Part shown: positions 1 through 5,226 of the stretch, piece after piece
How the letters are laid out: each line of letters opens with the position of its first letter
How positions within the stretch are numbered: position 1 is the stretch's first letter
Assembly: GCA_963933885.1 (NCBI GenBank)
Contig: CAWVWF010000174.1
Location: 1-7,416, forward strand
Length of the DNA stretch: 7,416 nt
Source: CAWVWF01 sp963933885
GTDB lineage: Bacteria; Bacteroidota; Bacteroidia; Flavobacteriales_C; GCA-002722245
Direction of reading: 5' to 3'
Position numbers and translations under genes: made by a program
The notes under the pieces: model-generated
Database searches by the model: none
What the model saw: only the letters and a program-made list of their open reading frames with translations
What the model was told of the DNA's origin: nothing

Positions 1-890
1 GTTGCACTTGAGCTTAAAGTACCTCCATCTGAAGCAGGATCAACTGTAATTGTTACTTCTGAAGAAGTAGCTTCAGAACAAACACCAGATTTTAGAACCG
101 CTCTATATTTAGTAGTTGTTGTAATGTTTGAATAACTTTGAGAAGTACCTGTATTAGAGATTGTTGCTGTAGCTCCCCAATTATTAGTAGAGCTCTCCCA
201 CCTAACAACCGATCCCGTTTGACCAGTTAAATTTAATGTACCTGAATTACTTCCAGAACAAACAGTTGCGCTTGAAGAAACAGTTCCTCCAACGGAAGCG
301 GCAACTACTGTAATTGTTTTTTGTGCTGTATTTCCACATCCTCCTACACCATCGGTGTAAGTTATTGTATGCGTTCCAACTCCTGCGGAACTTGGATTGA
401 AATTCCCAGCTGAAACTCCTGGCCCGCTATATGTCCCACCTGTTGGTAATCCTCCTGATAAAGCAAATGTTGATGTGGTGATACAAACATTACTGAATGA
501 AGACAATGTAACCGTTGGACAAACTATTCCACATCCAATTCCAGTGTTATCATGTGTACCGTTGTTACTTACAGCTCCTGTATAAGCTTGACCTGGTCCA
601 TCCCAAAGTTTTGCTGCTACGATTGGTCCCCAAGCTGGATCAAGTGTTAATGAACCAGTAAAAGTTCCATTACAAACTATAACAGTACCACCAGCTCGAA
701 CTAGTAAACTACCATTAAATGAACTTCCAAGTGTAATACATCCAACTTCATTATTATTTATGATGTCTACAGAATTACCAGACGCATATGTTTTTGTACA
801 TGCGGGTGCTTGTGAAAAAACAGAAGTAGTAAAAAGAATTGCTAGAACAAATAGCAAATTTAGTTTTGTAGCCTTATACAAATATTTCAT
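1..890 (-). CDS. Secreted modular Ig-like repeat protein, probable T9SS cargo (N-terminal part, C-terminus off the left edge)
   Basis: This frame is open from the ATG at 890-888 to the window edge (296 codons) with no stop, so the gene is cut, not short. Upstream in frame a TAA lies six codons before this ATG, which makes it the first available start. Residues 1-27 are a signal peptide: Lys at 2, 6 and 9, a hydrophobic run at about 11-24, and a likely cut after VFSQ. Residues 28-122 form a Cys-containing beta-rich head domain that I cannot name. Residues 125-196 are an Ig-like module ending in a GTHTITYTDGVGGCGN segment. Residues 201-283 are a second module type (start GGTVSSSATVCSG, core VVRWESS, then KYRAVLKSGVC), and a further copy begins at 289 (GGTLSSSA), giving a period near 88 residues. 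Such arrays are typical of very long Bacteroidota surface or gliding-associated proteins whose C-terminal sorting domain would lie outside the window. Adhesin or matrix function is inference. Confidence 0.85.
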   Translation of the reverse strand, partial: MKYLYKATKLNLLFVLAILFTTSVFSQAPACTKTYASGNSVDIINNNEVGCITLGSSFNGSLLVRAGGTVIVCNGTFTGSLTLDPAWGPIVAAKLWDGPGQAYTGAVSNNGTHDNTGIGCGIVCPTVTLSSFSNVCITTSTFALSGGLPTGGTYSGPGVSAGNFNPSSAGVGTHTITYTDGVGGCGNTAQKTITVVAASVGGTVSSSATVCSGSNSGTLNLTGQTGSVVRWESSTNNWGATATISNTGTSQSYSNITTTTKYRAVLKSGVCSEATSSEVTITVDPASDGGTLSSSA

Positions 891-997
891 ATCCAATATT
901 TTAACTTATTGATATTCCTGAAAACCAACAAAATAAATGAACAGCAACAGTAAGGCATTCTGTGCTTTTTTTAATTCATTTGTATGTTACAGGCTAC

Positions 998-1043
998 GTA
1001 TTCAGATAGGCGGATATAGGGAATGCATGGTTGCTCTGAATAC
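998..1043. repeat. Inverted repeat with 9-bp exact arms
   Basis: GTATTCAGA at 998-1006 is the exact reverse complement of TCTGAATAC at 1035-1043, separated by 28 nt. The enclosed segment is richer in G than its AT-rich surroundings. It could be a degenerate dispersed repeat, a regulator site or the end of a transcript. No T-run follows either arm, so it is not a standard intrinsic terminator. Confidence 0.45.
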
Positions 1044-1122
1044 AATACCAAATAAAAGTGCAAAATTCGTATATTAATTGATGTAATCCTAATTATTCAG
1101 GAGTTGATTTCACATATCAGTT

Positions 1123-1140
1123 TGAAACGTAAGTGTTTCA
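1123..1140. promoter_or_regulatory. Palindrome TGAAAC-N6-GTTTCA, possible operator or hairpin
   Basis: The two 6-bp half-sites are exact reverse complements separated by 6 nt (GTAAGT). A dyad with a 6-nt centre has the geometry of sites bound by Crp/Fnr-type dimers, although the half-site is not the E. coli CRP (TGTGA) or FNR (TTGAT) sequence. The next plus-strand gene, about 260 bp downstream, encodes such a regulator. Autoregulation is conjecture, and the distance to the gene is large. Confidence 0.3.
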
Positions 1141-1399
1141 GGTTAAGGTGGTTTGATTCGTCTTTAAATTGATAACATTTAAATATGACCAATAATAAAT
1201 ATTAAAAATGATTATCTGTATTTTTTTCAAATAAAGCATATGAAACAGTTACGCTGGAAGTATGATTAACACTACTTTCTCTTCTATTATCTTAAAAATT
1301 AAATTCAGTCTTTTACTAATCATGAAAAGCGGAAAATAAACACTAATTTAATTGAACCATTAAGATGATAAAACTTTTCTTTAACGAAAACATTCTTGT

Positions 1400-1987
1400 A
1401 TGAATAACTTACTTAAACTATACGAATTCATTAATAATAAAGTAAGCTTAACTGAATTTGATAAAGGTCTTATTGCTAAATCAATTAAACTTGAACAGTT
1501 TAAAAAAGGAGATCAAATTGTACAATTGAATAGAACTTGTACTTCATTAAAATTTGTTATTTCAGGAATATATCGAGTTTATAAATTAAAAGATGGAAAG
1601 GAAATCACAAGCTATTTCAATTATGAAAACAGAAATCCATTTGTTGCTTCTTTTGTTTCCTTATTAACACAATCAACCAGTAATGAGGTTGTTGAATGTA
1701 TTGAAGCTGGTGAATTACTGAGTATTGATTATAAGGATTGGTTAACGTTTTATGCTAAAAGTGAAAGAATAAATGCATTCGGACGCATCATGGCTGAGTT
1801 TAATTATGTTTTAGCAATGGAAAGAATTGAAGCGCTACAATATCATAATGCAACAGAACGCTATGAATCATTCCTTATAATGTATCCAAACTTGATGAAT
1901 ATGATCTCACATCATTACGTGTCGTCATACATTGGTGTAGCTCCAGAATCTTTAAGCAGAATTAGAAAAGAATTGGCAAAAAAGTAA
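1400..1987 (+). CDS. Crp/Fnr-family transcriptional regulator
   Basis: A 195-residue cytosolic protein of the length usual for Bacteroidota Crp/Fnr homologues. Residues about 20-115 fit the cyclic-nucleotide-binding-like beta-roll: FKKGDQIVQLN at 34-44, then SLKFVISGIYRVYKLKDGKE at 49-68, the conserved strand-Gly-strand pattern. Residues about 120-150 are the long dimer helix, and 165-192 hold a C-terminal helix-turn-helix (HHYVSSYIGVAPESLSRIRK), in which APESLSRIRKEL is the recognition-helix signature of these regulators. The phosphate-binding cassette of true cAMP receptors (GE followed by an R-A pair) is not seen, and there is no N-terminal Cys cluster for an FeS centre. The ligand is therefore unknown, and cAMP or oxygen sensing should not be assumed. 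The start is the first ATG of the frame that gives a full N-terminal helix; no Shine-Dalgarno is visible, as is normal in this phylum. It lies 51 nt before the HD-domain gene on the same strand and may control it. Confidence 0.9.
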   Translation: MNNLLKLYEFINNKVSLTEFDKGLIAKSIKLEQFKKGDQIVQLNRTCTSLKFVISGIYRVYKLKDGKEITSYFNYENRNPFVASFVSLLTQSTSNEVVECIEAGELLSIDYKDWLTFYAKSERINAFGRIMAEFNYVLAMERIEALQYHNATERYESFLIMYPNLMNMISHHYVSSYIGVAPESLSRIRKELAKK

Positions 1988-2038
1988 ATCATAACATACA
2001 TCAATGAAATTGTTTTTCTACTGTGATAGCTTTGAATC

Positions 2039-2662
2039 ATGGAAACGAAAGAACTATTTACTTACTGGAATGAAATTGTTGATTACTTTGAAATTCCTAA
2101 AAATTTAAGCCAAATTATATTTGAGCATATCTTACAATGTCATTTGGCAGAAGGTCGCCATTATCACACGATAACACATGTTGGTTCCCTTTTAAGTTTG
2201 ATTGATCATCATGAATTAAAACCTAATCAAAGAATTACACTTTTAATTGCTGCATTTTTTCATGACATAATTTATAATACAGACAGTTCTGAAAATGAAA
2301 TTGAAAGTGCGGAATTAATGGAGCGATATTTTGATTTACTTGAAATAGAAAGCTCAGAAATCTTGAAAGCAAGTGAAATCATTAAAGCGACTCAGTTTCA
2401 TAAATCTGATGATAATTTAACCCAATTATTCTTGGATATGGATCTTTCTATTTTAGGAACAAGTGAAGCTAAATATTAAGCATATGCGAAACAAGTTAGA
2501 CAAGAGTTTATAAGTACCCCTTCCCTACTGTTCCGAATAGGAAGAAAAAAGTTTATTAAGAAAACTCTAAAAAGAAAGTCTATTTACTATACTTCATACT
2601 TCAAAACCAATTTTGAAGAACAAGCAATTACGAATCTACAAAACGAATTAAAAACCTTGTAG
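2039..2662 (+). pseudogene. HD-domain metal-dependent phosphohydrolase (COG4339-type), interrupted by an in-frame TAA
   Basis: The readable protein from 2039 to the TAA at 2477-2479 is 146 residues. The same frame then continues without another stop to TAG at 2660-2662, for 207 codons before the final stop, which is the usual length of this family. The first part carries the family motifs: GRHYHTITHV with H43 and H47, the metal-binding pair H75-D76 in AAFFHDIIYN, a following NEIESAELM helix, and LFLDMDLSILG with D133 and D135. After the TAA the frame reads AYAKQVRQEF, then FRIGRKKFIKKTL, SIYYTSYF and FEEQAITNLQNELKTL, the expected C-terminal helices. The family pattern Y-x-x-YA-x-x-(I/V)R-x-E(F/Y) spans the stop, so the TAA simply replaces one residue (a single change from AAA, CAA or GAA would do it). 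Homologues are predicted phosphohydrolases of unproven substrate. The truncated form keeps the putative metal residues but loses about 60 C-terminal residues. A sequencing error is the main alternative to a real nonsense mutation. Confidence 0.85.
2477..2479 (+). other. Premature TAA stop inside the HD-domain gene
   Basis: Codon 147 of the frame starting at 2039 is TAA, flanked by TAT before and GCA-TAT-GCG after. Family-like protein sequence lies on both sides in the same frame, so this is a substitution and not a frameshift. Confidence 0.85.
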
Positions 2663-2663
2663 C

Positions 2664-4019
2664 ATGATTAATAGAACAACAGTAAATAATATACCAATTA
2701 TAGAGATTGATAATTTCCTAACTCCAGAGGAATGTGACCAGTTATTAATTGATCGAATTCCTAAGTTTAAAACAGCAAATACACATTATCCAAAATACTA
2801 TAGAAACAACAATCGTTTGGAAGATGATAATTCTGAAATTGCTTCTGATTTGTTTTCAAAAGTTAGTTCATTAGGATTGGATGAATTAAATGATGCTAAG
2901 CGATTGAATGATAAACTTAGATTCTGCGAATACAATGAAGGACAAATGTTTTCTAAACATCAAGATGGAGTTTATTTTCCAAATGATACAGAAGCGTCCA
3001 CCCACACTTTTCTACTTTACCTAAATGGTGAAAGTGATTTTAAAGGTGGAGAAACTCAGTTTTTCGATTCTAAGTTGAATAACGAAGTTGTGCATCAAAT
3101 AAACCCAAATAAAGGAAAACTAGTAATATTCGAACACGAAGTATGGCATAAAGGGAATGAAGTCTCGTCTGGATCTAAGTATATATTAAGATCAGATTTT
3201 ATCGTTAACAAAAAAACCGTCAACCATCACAAGGGTTATATCTGGAGCTTGGCTCCGTTAGAAAACATCACATTTTTAAGTGGTGGTCGAGATGCGATAA
3301 TCAAACATTGGAACAAAGATTTAAAATTACTTAACAGTATTAAAATTCATAATAAATCAATTATTAACATTACTCCTGTAAAGAACCAAGAATTTGTTTC
3401 TAGCTCTAGAGATATGACTATCAAGAAATGGAACTTGAGTGGTGAAATAATAAATTCTATATCAGTTGAATCAATGGTATTATCGATTGTTATTGCTAAC
3501 GATCAAATAATTACGGGTAATGCAATTGGTGAGATTATTATTTATACAAAAAAACTAAAAAAAATTAAAGCATTTAAAGTGCATTCCAAATGGATATGGG
3601 AGATTATAATAATTGATGAATTACTTTTTTCCGTTTCAGATGATGGAACATTAGTAAAAACAACTTTAGATGGCGATTCAGAAGTATTAATAAATAATGA
3701 TGTTGGCCTTTTTTCCATTGCTACTGATGGGAAAACTGTGTTTTTAGGTTCTAAATCTGGAGAAATATTGAGTTACTCAATTAAGGACGAAAGCTTAACG
3801 TTTGAAAAAATACACAAAGATATTGTGAGAAAAATATTGATAAATAACGGAAGCCTCTTTTCTGCAAGTGAAGACATGTCTATATGTAAAAATGGAAACA
3901 TAGTTTCAACGCATAAAAATTTTGTTCAAGATATTTCAATTATTGGAAATCATATTCTGAGTGCTGGATTTGATGGTGTTCTATTGAAAACTGATCTAGA
4001 ATCGTTTACTTGTTACTGA
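2664..4019 (+). CDS. Fe(II)/2-oxoglutarate dioxygenase (prolyl-4-hydroxylase type) fused to a seven-unit WD40-like beta-propeller
   Basis: A 451-residue protein with no signal peptide or membrane segment, so probably cytosolic. Residues about 8-182 are a P4Hc-like dioxygenase: PIIEIDNFLTPEECDQLL at 11-28, iron ligands H99 and D101 in SKHQDG, the strand pair THTFLLYLNG and FKGGETQFF, distal iron ligand H162 in EHEVWHKGNEV, and the 2-oxoglutarate-binding basic residue R176 in YILRSDF. Every residue needed for catalysis is present. Residues about 187-451 form seven WD40-like units starting near 188, 228, 268, 306, 345, 383 and 418. The first two are classic (GGRDAIIKHWN, SSSRDMTIKKWN) and the others diverged (SVSDDGTL, GSKSGEILSYS, SASEDMSI, SAGFDGVLLKT). 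Seven is the normal number to close a propeller. The family hydroxylates prolyl or other residues or small molecules; here the propeller suggests a protein substrate or scaffold (inference). The ATG lies 1 nt after the original stop of the HD gene, implying co-transcription and possibly translational coupling. I do not recall this domain pairing as a named family. Confidence 0.88.
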   Translation: MINRTTVNNIPIIEIDNFLTPEECDQLLIDRIPKFKTANTHYPKYYRNNNRLEDDNSEIASDLFSKVSSLGLDELNDAKRLNDKLRFCEYNEGQMFSKHQDGVYFPNDTEASTHTFLLYLNGESDFKGGETQFFDSKLNNEVVHQINPNKGKLVIFEHEVWHKGNEVSSGSKYILRSDFIVNKKTVNHHKGYIWSLAPLENITFLSGGRDAIIKHWNKDLKLLNSIKIHNKSIINITPVKNQEFVSSSRDMTIKKWNLSGEIINSISVESMVLSIVIANDQIITGNAIGEIIIYTKKLKKIKAFKVHSKWIWEIIIIDELLFSVSDDGTLVKTTLDGDSEVLINNDVGLFSIATDGKTVFLGSKSGEILSYSIKDESLTFEKIHKDIVRKILINNGSLFSASEDMSICKNGNIVSTHKNFVQDISIIGNHILSAGFDGVLLKTDLESFTCY

Positions 4020-4043
4020 AATCCCTGAACTACTCAGCTAGCA

Positions 4044-4063
4044 CCTAGATTCCCGCCTTCGCG
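4044..4063 (-). repeat. REP-like dispersed repeat, single arm
   Basis: The reverse complement of this 20-bp stretch (core GGCGGGAATCTAGG) matches the right arm of the inverted repeat around 4360-4379 at 16 of 20 positions. It is more GC-rich than the flanking DNA. Similar 'GCGAAGGCGGGAATCTA' units occur as dispersed repeats in many bacterial genomes. It sits 25 nt after the stop of the dioxygenase-propeller gene. Confidence 0.55.
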
Positions 4064-4107
4064 CACTATTGTCCGGAATAAAATTTGAATCCAGTTCATA
4101 AATGTAG

Positions 4108-4128
4108 GGGTACCTCTTGTAGGTACCC
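4108..4128. terminator. Perfect 8-bp hairpin, possible transcript end of the upstream cluster
   Basis: GGGTACCT (4108-4115) and AGGTACCC (4121-4128) are exact reverse complements around a 5-nt loop CTTGT. The stem is strong for such AT-rich DNA and lies 89 nt past the stop of the dioxygenase-propeller gene. There is no T-run after it in either direction, so calling it a terminator is tentative; it may instead protect the 3' end of the message. The right arm also has a near copy in opposite orientation (GGATACCTACA, 4165-4175) that could form an alternative pairing. Confidence 0.4.
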
Positions 4129-4280
4129 GACACGTAGTAGTGTTAATGTGAAATACTGTGTTTTGGATACCTACAATTAAATACATTTTTTAAACCATTA
4201 TGAATTCTAAGTCATTTTCAAATGAGAATGAAATAAGAATAACGGGACATTAACTGTGTGAATTATAGATCTATTTATTC

Positions 4281-4385
4281 CAGACAGTATTGTGCCTTCA
4301 CGAGAATGACAAGTGTTTACGCAAAACTTCTAGTAGAATTAAATTAACGTTGTCATTCTCGCAAAGACGGGAACCTAGACGTCTG
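4281..4385. repeat. Imperfect ~105-bp inverted repeat (REP/MITE-like)
   Basis: The core arms CGAGAATGACAA (4301-4312) and TTGTCATTCTCG (4350-4361) are exact 12-bp reverse complements around 37 nt. Outer pairing is partial (TTC/GAA-type matches near 4296-4298 and 4364-4366) and closes with CAGAC (4281-4285) against GTCTG (4381-4385). The right arm continues through AAAGACGGGAACCTAGAC, the same unit seen at 4044-4063 and 4446-4465. Transcribed from either strand it would fold into a long hairpin. No transposase is present, so any movement would depend on enzymes elsewhere. Whether it is a mobile element or a REP-type cluster cannot be told from one locus. Confidence 0.6.
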
Positions 4386-4445
4386 AATAACTATTTAGAT
4401 TGAAACATAAAATGATGGGTTGGTAATGATTACGGATAGTAATGT

Positions 4446-4465
4446 GCGAAGACAGAAACCTAAGC
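4446..4465 (+). repeat. Degenerate REP-like repeat copy
   Basis: GCGAAGACAGAAACCTAAGC matches GCAAAGACGGGAACCTAGAC at 4361-4380 at 15 of 20 positions, in the same orientation. It appears to be a decayed third copy of the unit about 85 bp downstream of the better conserved one. Confidence 0.45.
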
Positions 4466-4711
4466 ATCTCGATTTCAAACAAACCATCAAAAAATAGTCT
4501 TATTAAATGGGAACCTTGAGCTTTTATAACTCAAAGTACTTTTCTGAAATTATATAGAATTATTCTATTCTGATTATCCAAAATATTTTAAACTTGATTA
4601 ATAAAATTAAAAATAAATCACATTTTAAGATGACTATTTATTTTAGCATCTCATCTGTCAAAAACACGCCTTAATACCTGATATCCTACCATTCATGATG
4701 TATCGCTGATT

Positions 4712-4745
4712 TACATTTCATGTAATTAGATATACATTATATGTT
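4712..4745. promoter_or_regulatory. Pair of matching palindromes, candidate operator
   Basis: TACAT-TTC-ATGTA (4712-4724) and ACAT-TAT-ATGT (4734-4744, within TACATTATATGTT) share the half-site ACAT/ATGT and a 3-nt centre. Their centres, 4718 and 4739, are 21 bp apart, two helical turns, so two dimers would sit on the same face of the DNA. The second site abuts or overlaps the promoter region that follows. The regulator is unknown. AT-rich DNA gives short palindromes by chance, which limits confidence. Confidence 0.4.
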
Positions 4746-4759
4746 TGTCATATTTAAAG

Positions 4760-4793
4760 TTGACTTACCTTTATTTGTATTACACTACTTTCG
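4760..4793 (+). promoter_or_regulatory. Bacteroidota-type promoter for the secreted two-gene unit
   Basis: TTG at 4760-4762 followed after 23 nt by TACTTTCG (4786-4793) matches the Bacteroidota -33/-7 consensus TTG-N17-23-TAnnTTTG with one mismatch. The GCGCCC just after it resembles the GC-containing start region common after such -7 boxes. Transcription would begin near 4800, giving a leader of roughly 15-20 nt before the ATG at 4818. An overlapping alternative is TTTG at 4744-4747, N18, TACCTTTA at 4766-4773, also one mismatch from consensus. Confidence 0.55.
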
Positions 4794-4817
4794 CGCCCGA
4801 ACTAAAATTAACTACTT

Positions 4818-5219
4818 ATGAAAATTAAACTACAAAGTTTAATGCTTGTTGCTATGCTTGCCTTTGGTAATGTATCACAAGCGCAAGGAGATGTAATCCA
4901 TTCTGATTGGAAAGCACTGGAAGAATCTCCAAAATTAATTGATGTTTCATATCGTGTTGCAACATGCGATGGAAATGAAGCACAAATTCATTTACATGTA
5001 TTCAATGAAAACGTATCTCCGCAAGAGGTGAGTTTTAAACTTCACTTAACTGATGAAGATGGAAACACAGGTGATATTGAAGCTAATGGAATCAAAATGG
5101 ATTTAGCTGAAATGAGAAATGCGGAGTGCGGATCTACTGATAATACTGATTTGATTTTTTCAATTCCTACTGGAATTAATCAAAACAAATTCAGTGTTAC
5201 AATTACTTATTTAGACTAA
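4818..5219 (+). CDS. Small secreted protein of unknown family
   Basis: A 133-residue protein that I do not recognise. Residues 1-23 are a clear signal peptide (Lys at 2 and 4, hydrophobic run LMLVAMLAFG, likely cut after SQAQ), with no Cys at the cut site, so it is not a lipoprotein. The mature part of about 110 residues is acidic and has alternating hydrophobic residues typical of beta strands: LIDVSYRVATC, AQIHLHVFNEN, EVSFKLHLTDEDGN, DLIFSIPTG, KFSVTITYLD. This suggests one compact beta-sandwich domain. The only two mature cysteines, C50 and C104, could form a disulfide in the periplasm or outside the cell. No C-terminal T9SS sorting domain is seen and the protein ends right after the last strand, so it may stay periplasmic or ride with a partner. 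It is the first gene after the promoter near 4786 and is followed by a large secreted protein after 7 nt, so the two are probably co-transcribed. Confidence 0.85.
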   Translation: MKIKLQSLMLVAMLAFGNVSQAQGDVIHSDWKALEESPKLIDVSYRVATCDGNEAQIHLHVFNENVSPQEVSFKLHLTDEDGNTGDIEANGIKMDLAEMRNAECGSTDNTDLIFSIPTGINQNKFSVTITYLD

Positions 5220-5226
5220 TTAAACA

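Larger units (their letters stand above)
891..1399. other. Divergent intergenic region, no gene seen
   Basis: These 509 bp separate the minus-strand surface protein from the plus-strand Crp/Fnr gene, so both promoters should lie here. All frames are broken by frequent stops and no coding-like stretch is visible. Two inverted repeats (998-1043 and 1123-1140) are listed separately. I found no convincing TTG-N17-23-TAnnTTTG promoter for either gene; the nearest minus-strand match (TTATTTTG, reading complementary to about 926-933) lacks a properly spaced TTG. Confidence 0.7.
4020..4817. other. Repeat-rich intergenic region, no gene seen
   Basis: About 800 bp without a supportable gene. The longest open stretch noticed starts at ATG 4200 and encodes only 17 residues. 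The first half (4020-4470) holds REP-like repeat copies and hairpins listed separately, plus a small imperfect hairpin at 4213-4230. The second half (4471-4700) is very AT-rich and shows nothing except a weak TTGAG/CTCAA dyad at 4516-4534. The last 110 bp hold the paired palindromes and promoter of the secreted two-gene unit. Confidence 0.75.

Noticed and set aside
397..585. 62-codon open frame on the plus strand
   Set aside because: It lies opposite the coding strand of the secreted Ig-like repeat protein (1-890 minus), which has a signal peptide and family-like repeats; the plus frame is an antisense shadow.
920..960. Minus-strand promoter for the 1-890 gene (TTATTTTG box)
   Set aside because: The box is off consensus and no TTG lies 17-23 nt upstream of it; the match is at chance level for AT-rich DNA.
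2477..2479. Recoded stop (selenocysteine or pyrrolysine) in the HD gene
   Set aside because: The codon is TAA, not TGA or TAG, and no recoding structure or family precedent is known to me; a nonsense mutation or read error is simpler.
2480..2662. Separate small gene after the premature TAA
   Set aside because: The stretch continues the HD-family C-terminus in the same frame and has no suitable start codon at its beginning, so it is the tail of the broken gene.
4200..4253. Possible 17-residue small protein starting at ATG 4200
   Set aside because: It is too short, has no promoter or ribosome-binding signal, and overlaps an imperfect hairpin in a repeat-rich gap.
4044..4465. CRISPR array
   Set aside because: The repeat copies are diverged, irregularly spaced and in both orientations, with no uniform spacers and no cas gene nearby.
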